A stretch of 64,000 bases of DNA from NCBI RefSeq assembly GCF_017377775.1, contig NZ_JAFVLN010000002.1, forward strand, positions 186,001 through 250,000. Direction: 5' to 3'. This DNA comes from Streptomyces sp. VRA16 Mangrove soil (GTDB lineage: Bacteria; Actinomycetota; Actinomycetes; Streptomycetales; Streptomycetaceae). A program made the translations under genes and the position numbers. This document shows, piece by piece, positions 16,788 through 25,900 of this stretch (position 1 is the stretch's first letter; each line of letters starts with the position of its first letter). The notes beneath the pieces are model-generated. The model saw only the letters and a program-made list of their open reading frames with translations. It ran no database searches and had not been told where the DNA came from.

Positions 16788-19700
16788 CGCTGTGCCTTCC
16801 TTACCGTGCCGTCTGCGGCGGGACCGTACTCGTCGCCGTCCACCACGGTCGCTGTCTCGTTGTCGGGACCGGGCGGGGCGAAGGCCCAGTCGGGTCCGCT
16901 GCCAGAGCCTTCTTCCAGGAAGGCGCTGCCTCCCGGAAGCAGCAGGTTGATCTCGTTCTCCGTCTCCCGCATCGACATGCCCACGGTCAGTTCGGTCCAG
17001 CGGGAACCGTCTGCCCGCCGCAACAGACCGTTCACGACGGTCGTCTTGTGCTTCTCCTTGCGGTAGCCGAGGGAAGCACTGTTCTCGTCACGCATGCGGC
17101 GCCATTCGTCCTTGAGCCGGTCGAGGCGTTCGCTCAGATAGTCGCGGGCCTGGTCGCGGCCCACGCGTTCGGCCCGCTCAAGGAGGCGGCGCTCGACCTC
17201 CTGAGCCAGCGGTCCGTCGAGGTCCACGACATGGGCGTCCAGGTTACGAGACGTGTCGTACGCGGCTTGCCGCAGAGCGGCGACGTAGGTGGCTGCCACT
17301 CCTCGGTCGAGCGCACGGCGGGTGAAGGGAGTGACGGAGAGCGCCTCGACCTGGCTGTAGAAGGTGGCGTGGTAGTGCTCGAAGTCCTCGAAGTGGGCGA
17401 GGTCCCGGGGGCGTGACCAGTTGTAGAGCGTGACCACGAGTCCTGGGCGCTTGGCGTCGCGGCCCACACGAGAGGATGCCTGGATGTACTCGGCCGTGTT
17501 CTTGGGCTGGCCGACGACGAGCATGAGGCCGAAACGGGACACGTCGACACCGACCTGCAGCATGGAGGTGGCGAGGACGACATCGACCGCCTGCCGAGCC
17601 ATCGGTGTCATGGCCGCGCGCGGCTCGCGCTTCTCCTTCATGGCGCTCGCGTACTCGTCGAGAAAGGCACGCCGGCGCAGGGACGTGTCGCGCTCGGGGT
17701 CGAACCCGGTCTCGAGTCGTTTGAGGGCCGCGCCGATGTCCGCGGAGGAGATTCGTGAGGTCAGCTCCTGGATGCTCAGCATGCCCGCCCGGCTCACAAT
17801 GCGGTTGGCGAGGGTGGCCTGTCCCCTACGGCTGCCGTTGGAGCGCACGCGGGTGGTGATGTCGTCATCCATGTAGCGGCGCATGCCGGCGAGTTCGCGC
17901 GTGGCGTTGAAGTAGCCGACGAGCGTCATGTACGGGTCGGCGGGCGCACCGTAGTCGTCGAACAACTGCTGCCCGGCCAGCAGGAGAATCTCCGCGACCC
18001 GGATCTCTGCGGCCTTCAGACGAGTCCCGTGTGCGCACACGCCGAGATACCGTCGCCCCGGGTTGTCGCGGCTGAGGTCGACCTGCCGGGAGAAGAACGT
18101 GTCGCCGACGTCCAGGACTTGCGGTGGAAAGATGGCGACCTTACGGCCGAAGACCCCGAGAACCTGGTCGGCGGCCCTCTTGGTGGTCGCCGTGGAAGCG
18201 ACGATCTTGGGGCCGACCTCGTGCGGTCGCCCCTGGACATCGGTGACGCGCCAGGTGCACAACTGGTCGACGGCGGACTCGAAGAGTCCCACGGTGGTAC
18301 CGAGCGCGCCGGAGATCAGATGCAGCTCGTCCTGAATGATCAGGTCCGGGGGCCGGAGTCGGCCGACAGGCTGTGCGGTGACGGCCGGCAGGGTGCCCTT
18401 CGCGTTGTGCCGGCTCCCGCATCCGGTCTTGGCGTCCAGGTCGTCGTGGCGATACCCGTGCCGGGGGCACCGTTCGGTGACCCGTCCGAAGAGCAGTCCG
18501 GCGTAGCCGTTCCAGGGCAGTTGCGCGAACTTGTCGACCGTGGCGATGAGCAGTGCGGGAGCCAGCCGGTAGATCTCCTCGTCGACCGTGAGGACGGGAA
18601 TCCCCTCACCGGGCGCCGCACGCCGGGAGAAGGGACAGCGGTCCTCGCCCTCGCCACGGGGGCAGTAGAGCAGGACATGGCGCCTGGCTTCGTCGTACTC
18701 CATGTGGCTGCGGGCCGTCAGACCACTGCCGCACCAGGGGCAGGTCAGGACCTGAAGCACGCGTGCGTACCGGTCGCTCGCGCTCTCTCTGGCGTCAGCG
18801 ATCTGCTCCTTGGCCTCGTCGAACCAGTTCGGCGAGACGGAGGTTCCCACCCACAGACCGATACGGAACGGGGTCGTGCCCCATCGTGCGTCCCGCTGGA
18901 ACTCCTCGCGCCGCAGCACCTCGCAGGCGCTCACGAGCGCCGCCGCTCGCTGGAACTGCTGGGCGGTCAGCAGGCGCAGGGTGTAACGCATCAGCACCCC
19001 GACGCCAGCCTCCCCACTGCGTGCGTCGGCGCCCTGCCCGATCGTGCCCTGAAGGCGCCGCAGAGCGAAGGTATAGGCGGCGAGGCCCAGGTAGGCCTCC
19101 GTCTTACCGCCACCGGTCGGGAAGAACAACAGATCCACGAGCGCCTGGCGGCCGGTGCCGCGGTGCGGGTGCCCCGGGCGCGTGAGCGAGTCGAGGTTCA
19201 GCAGAACGAAGGCCAACTGGAAGGGGTACCAGCTGGCGGCCTTCTTGCCTCGCCCGTACACCTCCGCACGCGCCGAATCGTAGGAACCTCGGTCGTCCTC
19301 GCGGCCGGCCCGCAGTGCGCTGATCGCGGTGTTGCGCCGCTGAAGTGCCATGGCACGGTTCGCGAAGCGAAACGCGTCGAGTGCGATGTCGTCGGCGACG
19401 AGCCGGTCGATGCCGAAGGTGATCCGGTCACAGATCTCCATCGCCTGGCCGATAGCGGCCTCGGCGGACTCCCTGAGGTCGTCGGGGAGCGAGCGAGCGG
19501 CCTGGCGCTGCTGCTCGAGCCAGGTCCCGTAACCGTCGGCCAACGGGGCGAGCGCTGCGCTGAGTTCGTCGCGGCGGGCAGGGACGGCGAGTTCGGCGAG
19601 CTCGTCCATGCCGAGTTCAAGTCCACGCAGCAGGTCCTGCTCATCGACGGTCGGCGCGGTGGTCGCGTGCACGTCGTACTCGGGGAGCCATGTGGTGAGC

Positions 19701-20593
19701 AGTCGGTGCGCGTTGCGTTCACCCGGGCGGACGTCGGCGTGCACGGCGACGTTGCGGCCCTTGGCGTGCCGCAGGCTGTCGCGGTAGAGGAGCCGCAGCC
19801 GCCGGTCCTCGACATCCTCTGGGGCGTTGCCCCGGTTCGCGGTGTCAAGAGGGTCGTCAACCGGAACGAACACAGCGGCCTGGTCATCGGGGAAGGCGGT
19901 GACCTCGATTTCGGTCTGGAACAGCCAGTGCGCATCGCGTGCCTCTCGGCTGTCCTGCTGCCGGTTGACGAGCGTCAGCTCCACGATGCGCAGATCCTCT
20001 GCACCTCCGTGTCCCGCGTGTCGGCGTACCCGTACATCGAGAACGACACTGTCGCCGTCGAGCGGCACGGTCCGGTCCTGCGCTCCGGACACGTCGATGT
20101 CCACGAGACGTTCGACGGCCTCCCGTGACCAGACGCGTCGCGGCGTACCCCGGTCGGTGACTTCCTCGGTCTGGGTGTACCGGCCCCACCTGACGGTGAC
20201 ACTCAGCGTGCCGACCGACGCCTGCACCGAGCAGGACAACCCCATTGAGGACGCCCAGATGTGTCCGGCTGCCTGCGGGGTGAGCCGCTCCTGGAGGCCT
20301 GTGTCCTCGCCTTCCTGCTCATCACCCGATTCGCTGTCCGCGCTCTGGGCTGCGGCGCGCGCGACCTCTTCACGGGTGACGGTGTGTGGCCGAGGCCCGA
20401 GCATGCCGACGAGGTACCGGTCACGTGGGCCCGAGGAACCGCTGGACAGCGTTTCGCTCGGCCCGTCCCAAGGACCCTCCAGGTCGCGGCGGATGTAGGT
20501 GACGAGTCCGTTCCGCACGTCGTAGGAGTCAGCGGCGCGGAAAGTCTGAGGCACCTCGTCCAGAGGGTGCGGGACAGCGGCCTGGGCCGGCAT
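16784..20593 (-). CDS. drmA: DISARM helicase DrmA
   Basis: This 1269-residue SF2-type helicase is the core of DISARM and with DrmB loads on incoming DNA. The Walker A motif FFPTGGGKTEAYLGLAAY is near residue 490. The Walker B motif is IIQDELHLISG near 754, with Asp-Glu-Leu-His in place of DEAD/H. The C-terminal helicase signature SSRVGRDAKRPG is near 1041. A Cys-rich insertion (CPWCGSGL, CPRGEGEDRC) lies near 620-660. The start at 20593 (MPAQAAV) has AAAGGA 8 nt upstream; an in-frame ATG at 20638 would lie only ~9 nt from the predicted transcription start. It heads the drmA-drmB-drmC operon, all ATGA/GTGA coupled. Confidence 0.93.
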   Translation of the reverse strand: MPAQAAVPHPLDEVPQTFRAADSYDVRNGLVTYIRRDLEGPWDGPSETLSSGSSGPRDRYLVGMLGPRPHTVTREEVARAAAQSADSESGDEQEGEDTGLQERLTPQAAGHIWASSMGLSCSVQASVGTLSVTVRWGRYTQTEEVTDRGTPRRVWSREAVERLVDIDVSGAQDRTVPLDGDSVVLDVRVRRHAGHGGAEDLRIVELTLVNRQQDSREARDAHWLFQTEIEVTAFPDDQAAVFVPVDDPLDTANRGNAPEDVEDRRLRLLYRDSLRHAKGRNVAVHADVRPGERNAHRLLTTWLPEYDVHATTAPTVDEQDLLRGLELGMDELAELAVPARRDELSAALAPLADGYGTWLEQQRQAARSLPDDLRESAEAAIGQAMEICDRITFGIDRLVADDIALDAFRFANRAMALQRRNTAISALRAGREDDRGSYDSARAEVYGRGKKAASWYPFQLAFVLLNLDSLTRPGHPHRGTGRQALVDLLFFPTGGGKTEAYLGLAAYTFALRRLQGTIGQGADARSGEAGVGVLMRYTLRLLTAQQFQRAAALVSACEVLRREEFQRDARWGTTPFRIGLWVGTSVSPNWFDEAKEQIADARESASDRYARVLQVLTCPWCGSGLTARSHMEYDEARRHVLLYCPRGEGEDRCPFSRRAAPGEGIPVLTVDEEIYRLAPALLIATVDKFAQLPWNGYAGLLFGRVTERCPRHGYRHDDLDAKTGCGSRHNAKGTLPAVTAQPVGRLRPPDLIIQDELHLISGALGTTVGLFESAVDQLCTWRVTDVQGRPHEVGPKIVASTATTKRAADQVLGVFGRKVAIFPPQVLDVGDTFFSRQVDLSRDNPGRRYLGVCAHGTRLKAAEIRVAEILLLAGQQLFDDYGAPADPYMTLVGYFNATRELAGMRRYMDDDITTRVRSNGSRRGQATLANRIVSRAGMLSIQELTSRISSADIGAALKRLETGFDPERDTSLRRRAFLDEYASAMKEKREPRAAMTPMARQAVDVVLATSMLQVGVDVSRFGLMLVVGQPKNTAEYIQASSRVGRDAKRPGLVVTLYNWSRPRDLAHFEDFEHYHATFYSQVEALSVTPFTRRALDRGVAATYVAALRQAAYDTSRNLDAHVVDLDGPLAQEVERRLLERAERVGRDQARDYLSERLDRLKDEWRRMRDENSASLGYRKEKHKTTVVNGLLRRADGSRWTELTVGMSMRETENEINLLLPGGSAFLEEGSGSGPDWAFAPPGPDNETATVVDGDEYGPAADGTVRKAQR

Positions 20594-20653
20594 GCGACGG
20601 TCCTTTCGGACGGTTCCGGTAGGGCACGAGCGTGACATCGTGAAGACAGAAAA

Positions 20654-20682
20654 AATATAGACCGTTGACTCAGTTCACACAA
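20654..20682 (-). promoter_or_regulatory. drmA promoter with embedded shared box
   Basis: On the minus strand TTGTGT (20682-20677) and TATATT (20659-20654) are separated by 17 bp. The shared element at 20665-20679 overlaps the -35 hexamer and most of the spacer, as a repressor operator would. The start of transcription would be near 20647, about 54 nt before the ATG at 20593. Confidence 0.55.
20665..20679 (+). promoter_or_regulatory. Shared island box 1 (drmA / RelE-UvrD)
   Basis: TTGACTCAGTTCACA lies in the divergent gap between drmA and the UvrD-like gene. It matches the island consensus TTGACnnnGTTCACA exactly in all fixed positions. Confidence 0.6.
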
Positions 20683-20776
20683 CAATTCTCTCCTTGCTGC
20701 CCGCAACCAGCTCGTAGGTCTTTAGGCTGTACCACGTCCGGCCGTTCGCCTCACCCACCTCACGCCGAGGACGCCC

Positions 20777-22948
20777 ATGCCCCGACTCGCCCTCTCCGAC
20801 GACTTCGTGACCGATCTCATCGCGCTGCAAAGGCCCGTACAGAAGGAGGTGAACGACGCCATACAACGCTTCAGGGAACTGACGGTTCCTCAACTCCATG
20901 CGAGCAAGGGCATGCACCTGGAGAAGCTCGAGCGGGCGCGCGATCCCCTGATCCGCACCATTCGCATCACAAAGTTCTACCGGGGAGTGCTGCTCGCCCC
21001 CGACGACGGCAGCGAGCGGTTCACCCTGCTGCGCGTCGCCCCGCACGACGAAGCCATCAACTGGGCCTGTCGACGCGTCTATTCGGCCAACAACGCGACC
21101 GGCGGCCTCGAAGTACGCAATGTCGACGCGCTCGAGCAGATGGAGACGTACTTCGAGACCAAGGCCGCGACCGAGCCCGCCCGGCTCCTCGCTGACCATT
21201 CCGACACGGTTCTGCGCGACCTCGGGATCGATGACCAGGTGCTGCGGCTCGCCCGGGTCTGCGTGACGCCTGAAGACCTGGCGGTGATGGCACCGCCGAT
21301 GATGCCCGCGGACCAGTACGAAGTGCTGTGGTTTCTCGCCCAGGGCGAGTCCGCGGAGGACGTCTGGGACCAACTGATCGCTCCGCGCGGCCAGACCGTG
21401 CGTACGGCCGAGGGCAGGCCGACCGTCACCGTGGCCGAGGCGGTCCTCAACACCCCCGACCACATGGTGGAGGTGACGGGCCCCGACGAACTGCAGCGCA
21501 TCCTCACCGAGGACCTCGCCCGCTGGCGCGTCTTCCTCCACCCCGCCCAGCGCCGTTACGCCTATCACCCTTGCTTCTTCGGGCCCGCGCAGGTCACAGG
21601 AGGCCCCGGTACCGGCAAGACCGTGGTCGCTCTGCATCGGGTCCGACATCTGCTGCGCGAGGGCGGACCGGACGACCGGGTCCTGCTCACCACGTTCACG
21701 AACGCCATGGCAGCTGCTCTGCGCGACAGCCTCGCCCTGTTGATCGGTGACGCCGACGCCCATCTCCTGGACCGCGTCGACGTCACGACGGTGGATGCGC
21801 TGGCGGCCCGCGTGATCCGCGAGGCGCGCGGCAGCTCACCGAAGCCGTTGACCGCGGCCGGCGAGAAGAGCGCGTGGACCCGCGCCATGGCGCGAGAAGA
21901 CCTTCCCTGGTCGGAGAAGTTCCTCTCGCAGGAGTTGCGCAACGTCGTGCTCGCGCAGGGACTTCGTACGCCCGAGGAGTACCTGCGCTGCGTCCGCCGT
22001 GGACGCGGCACTCAGGTCGGACGCGTGCAGCGGGCACGACTGTGGCGGGTGATGGAGCGGTTCACCGCGGACCTCGCCGCGCGTGACACGGCTACGTACA
22101 CCCAACTCTGCGATCAGGCGGCTCAGTTGCTCGCCCGCTCCGGGCCCCGCTACCGGCACGTCGTGGTCGACGAGGCCCAGGACCTTCACCCCGCTCAGTG
22201 GCGGGTGCTGCGCGCCTGCGTCGCCGCGGGGCCCGACGATCTCTTCCTCGTCGGCGATCCGCATCAAAGGATCTACGACTCCCGGGTCTCACTCGCCTCC
22301 CTCGGCATCCCGGTACGTGGGCGCAGCACGCGGCTGCGTCTCAACTACCGCAGCACAGAGGAGATCCTGCGCTGGTCCTCGTCGTTGTTGGACGGCCGCG
22401 TGGTGAGCCGACTCGGTGAGGACGACGACGAGGACGGGCGTCCGGATTCACTGCGCGGGTACCGTTCCGAGTTGCACGGTCGTTCCCCCGCCGTTTTCGG
22501 CCACGGCACCCAGGAGGACGAGCTGCGCGCACTGGTGGCGCAGGTACGGGCCTGGATGGAGCAGGACGGTGTCTCGTCGTCGGAGATCGCGGTGTGCGCG
22601 CGCTTCAACACACTGGTCGACGCGGTGATTGCGCGCCTCAGACGCGAGGGCATCGCGGCAGTGGCGGTGAAGGACGACCCCGGGCCGCACACGCCCGGTG
22701 TCCGCGTGGCCACCATGCACGCCATGAAGGGGCTCGAGTTCCGCTGCGTCGCCGTCGTCGGTGTCACCGCGAGTGTGCTGCCGTTCGCCCCTCAGGTGAC
22801 GCCGGCCGACGTGGATCCGATTCAGCACGAGACCGACCTGCTCGCCGAGCACTGCCTGCTGTTCGTCGCGTGCACCCGGGCCCGCGACGCTCTGGCTGTC
22901 TCCTGGCACGGGGAGCGCAGCCCCTTGCTGGACTCCGTCCTCGGCTGA
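20777..22948 (+). CDS. UvrD-like helicase with N-terminal RelE-fold domain
   Basis: This 723-residue SF1 DNA helicase has Walker A GGPGTGKTVVALHR near residue 274, Walker B VVVDEAQDLHPAQW near 462, VGDPHQRIYD near 492, LRLNYRSTEEIL near 520 and TMHAMKGLEF near 646. The first ~110 residues look like a RelE/ParE toxin-fold domain (GMHLEKLERARDPLIRTIRI, then YRGVLLAP and HDEAINWA). That fold includes ribosome-dependent mRNA interferases, but the catalytic residues cannot be confirmed by eye. The protein may pair helicase sensing of damaged or invading DNA with a toxin-like effector, or use the fold for binding. It is divergent from drmA and convergent with the giant helicase gene. Confidence 0.88.
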   Translation: MPRLALSDDFVTDLIALQRPVQKEVNDAIQRFRELTVPQLHASKGMHLEKLERARDPLIRTIRITKFYRGVLLAPDDGSERFTLLRVAPHDEAINWACRRVYSANNATGGLEVRNVDALEQMETYFETKAATEPARLLADHSDTVLRDLGIDDQVLRLARVCVTPEDLAVMAPPMMPADQYEVLWFLAQGESAEDVWDQLIAPRGQTVRTAEGRPTVTVAEAVLNTPDHMVEVTGPDELQRILTEDLARWRVFLHPAQRRYAYHPCFFGPAQVTGGPGTGKTVVALHRVRHLLREGGPDDRVLLTTFTNAMAAALRDSLALLIGDADAHLLDRVDVTTVDALAARVIREARGSSPKPLTAAGEKSAWTRAMAREDLPWSEKFLSQELRNVVLAQGLRTPEEYLRCVRRGRGTQVGRVQRARLWRVMERFTADLAARDTATYTQLCDQAAQLLARSGPRYRHVVVDEAQDLHPAQWRVLRACVAAGPDDLFLVGDPHQRIYDSRVSLASLGIPVRGRSTRLRLNYRSTEEILRWSSSLLDGRVVSRLGEDDDEDGRPDSLRGYRSELHGRSPAVFGHGTQEDELRALVAQVRAWMEQDGVSSSEIAVCARFNTLVDAVIARLRREGIAAVAVKDDPGPHTPGVRVATMHAMKGLEFRCVAVVGVTASVLPFAPQVTPADVDPIQHETDLLAEHCLLFVACTRARDALAVSWHGERSPLLDSVLG

Positions 22949-22952
22949 CACA

Positions 22953-22989
22953 GGGGCAGGGCCTCGCCGCGACGACGAGGCCCTGCCCC
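22953..22989. terminator. Strong bidirectional terminator
   Basis: A perfect 14-bp stem, GGGGCAGGGCCTCG at 22953-22966 with CGAGGCCCTGCCCC at 22976-22989, has a 9-nt loop. It fills the gap between two convergent genes. Confidence 0.8.
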
Positions 22990-22999
22990 CACGGTTCGG

Positions 23000-25900
23000 T
23001 CAGAAACGGATGTCCCGCACGACGACAGCGCGCACCACGCCCTGCGATGTTTCGTACGGGATCTCCTGCCCGGTCCTCTGCCACAGCATCGCGTGACCCA
23101 GCGGCGACGAAGGCGAAACCATCTCGGCTTCGTCGGTGGACAGTTCGGCGATGGTGTAGAGGGTGTCGCTGTCCAGTCTGCCGTCGAACTCGAGGACGAG
23201 CAGCGCTCCCGGGACCACGACCTTCGATGCCTCTGCCGCCTGTGGATCCACCTGCACCGCGTCCAGGAACGACCGCAGGAAGCCGAGACGGCGCGTCCAG
23301 CGGTCGCGCTGGTCGGCCTGCGACCTGCGCAGGAAGACGAGGTTCGCGGCGTCCACGTCGGAAGGTGCCTCGGCCGGGGTGTCGAGGGCTGCCTGCAGCG
23401 CCTGCATCTCACGGAGCACACGCTGGAACGCCGCGGGCGGGACTGCCTCGACGGGGAGCGCCGGACGAGCGGGCCGAAGGGGCGTGCGCTCTGCACTCCG
23501 CGCCGGCTGCCGTGACGGCTCTGTCCGCAGCGGCGCCGCGGTCACGGTGGACCGCGGTACAGAGCGCTCATGGTGTGCGGCCTCGGGGGTCGCCGCCGCG
23601 GACCGCTCGGGACTCGGGGCGACACGTACCGCGGTGGCGGGCGACTCGGCCTTGGGCTCGGCACCGGTCACGTCCAACGCCGGATCCGCCTCCGGCGCAG
23701 GAGGAGCCGCCTCAGCGTCGGCGCTCTCCGCAGCATCTCCCGTGCCGAGCTCCACCGGCTCGATGCCCAGCCGTTCCAGTTCCGCCCACAGCGGAGCAAG
23801 AGCCTGCTCCCGGTCCAGGTGGAAGCGGCTGCCCCGGATGCGCACGAAGGTCCAGTCGACCCGCTCCAGGTCCCGCTGCCGACCGGCTGCCTGGGCAGCG
23901 TCGTCACCTTCCGCGAACGTGTCCCCGTCGCAGGCCACGGCGAGCCGTCGGGTACCGCCCTCGACGACGAGGTCGATCGCGTGCCGTCCCACGCGATAGC
24001 CGGGCCGCACACGGTAGTTCCGGGCGACGAGCTCCAGGTACACCTGCTGCTGGAAGAGACTGTCGAACGCCTCGTGCCGCACGTCCGGGAGGACGTCGCC
24101 CTCGACCGCGGCCGTGTCCTCCTCGGCGGGCCGGGTGAGGTGGTCGAGCCAGTCCCTGCGCAGGTCGTTCTCGTGGAACTGCTCGGTGCGGGCGCTGTGG
24201 AACACCCATACCTGGTCCTGCGCGCGGGAGGCCGCGACGTTGAGTCGCTGTTCGTACGTCTTGCCGGTGAACCCTCCCGGTACGGTCCCGGCCGCGGTGG
24301 TGGCCGAGTTGACGCACGAGATGAACATGACGTGCCGCTCGTCGCCCTGGAAGTCCTCCGCGTCGCCGACACGGATGCGGCGCGCTTCACGCTGTTCGTA
24401 GTCGAGGCGCTCGGCGAGCAGGTTCTCCAGGTACGCCACGTGGGCCTTGGTGGAGCGCAGACTGATGACGCCCATGGTCCTGCCCTCGTACGCGGGGTCG
24501 GAGCAGCAGCGCACGAGCGCGTCGACCAGCGCCTCGGCTTCGGCCGTGTTGACGAGTCGGCTGCTGGTACCGACAGCCTCGCCGTTCTCCACGTGAACGG
24601 TGTGCACGGGCGGCAGACGGTCGGCGCCGTACTGGCGCAGCGGCTGAAGCCGGCCGTTGTAACAGAGCTCGTTGGAGAAGGAGATGATCTCCGGCATGCA
24701 CCGGAAGTGCTCCTCCAGCATCAGCGCTCCGCGCCCCGAGGACAGCGCCTCGGTCAGGTCGAAGAAGCTCGACTCAGGACCGAACAGGCTGCGCACATCC
24801 GGTTCGAGAGAAGTCAGCAGGCGATCCCTCAGGTGGAAGTACTCGTCCTGCTTCAGGCCGACGTTGGCGGGGCTGACCTGCTTGCTGTCGCCGACGACGA
24901 CCATCCGATCGGCCATCCAGCTCAGCAGCATCGCCTCAAGTCCCGACTGGCTCGCCTCGTCGACGATGACGACGTCGAACATGCCGGGCTTGTCCGTCGG
25001 CACGGTCTCGGCGACCTGGTGCAACGGCATGATCCATGCGGGCACCGCCGTCTGCGCCTTGCTCAGTGCTGCCTGCGCGTCCCGCCGGTAGCGGTGCTGG
25101 TACTTGCCCTTGATCCGGCGCGCAGCCTGCTGATAGGCGCTCAGAGCACGGGACTGGTCGCCGGTGAGCAGTCCCAGGCAACGGTGCCAGGCACGGGCCG
25201 CGGCGAGGCGCGTGAGCACGATCCGTGCCTCGTCGTCGGCCTCGGTCAGCCGGCGGCGCAGGGCACGCTCGGCGTCGGGATCGGTGAGCCGTTCCATCCG
25301 CTCTCGCCATGCGGACCAGGCCCAGGCCTTCTCCAGCAGGGGCAGCCGGGTGTCCCAGTCGCCGTCCCCGGGGCGTGCGGTGATCCGCTCCGCGAGTGAC
25401 GGGAATGCCTCACGTACCCGCGTGTGGGCCATGTGGTGCGCCGCGCGCAGCCGGGCGGCCTCGCGCACCTCTGCCATCTCCTGGCTGAACTCGCGATATC
25501 CGTCGGTGTCCCGGGCACGCACGCTGTCGAGCGCGCGGGCGACCGCAGGTGAGACTCCGGGCCTCTCGCTCCACTCGCGCAGGAGTTCCTCGGCGTCCGT
25601 GAGCAGCCGGCGCGACCGCTCGGCCTCGCGCAAGGTGGTCGCGGCGCGCAGCAGAGCCCGTACGGCTCGCTCGACGGGAGCTTCCTGCCAGGCGGCGTTC
25701 ACCAGGTCCGGCGATGTCGCCGCGGCGGTGACCACCTCCGTACGGGTGGAGGCCACAGCGAGCAGCGCGTGCAGGGTCTCGATGTCCTGGCGGAGTCTGG
25801 CCAGGCGGGGCCCGTGTCCTTGCCAGGCACCCGCTGCCCCTCCCCACTCGGACTCGACCTGGTTCAGGCGCAGTTCGAGCTGAACCCGGGCCAGGACGAC

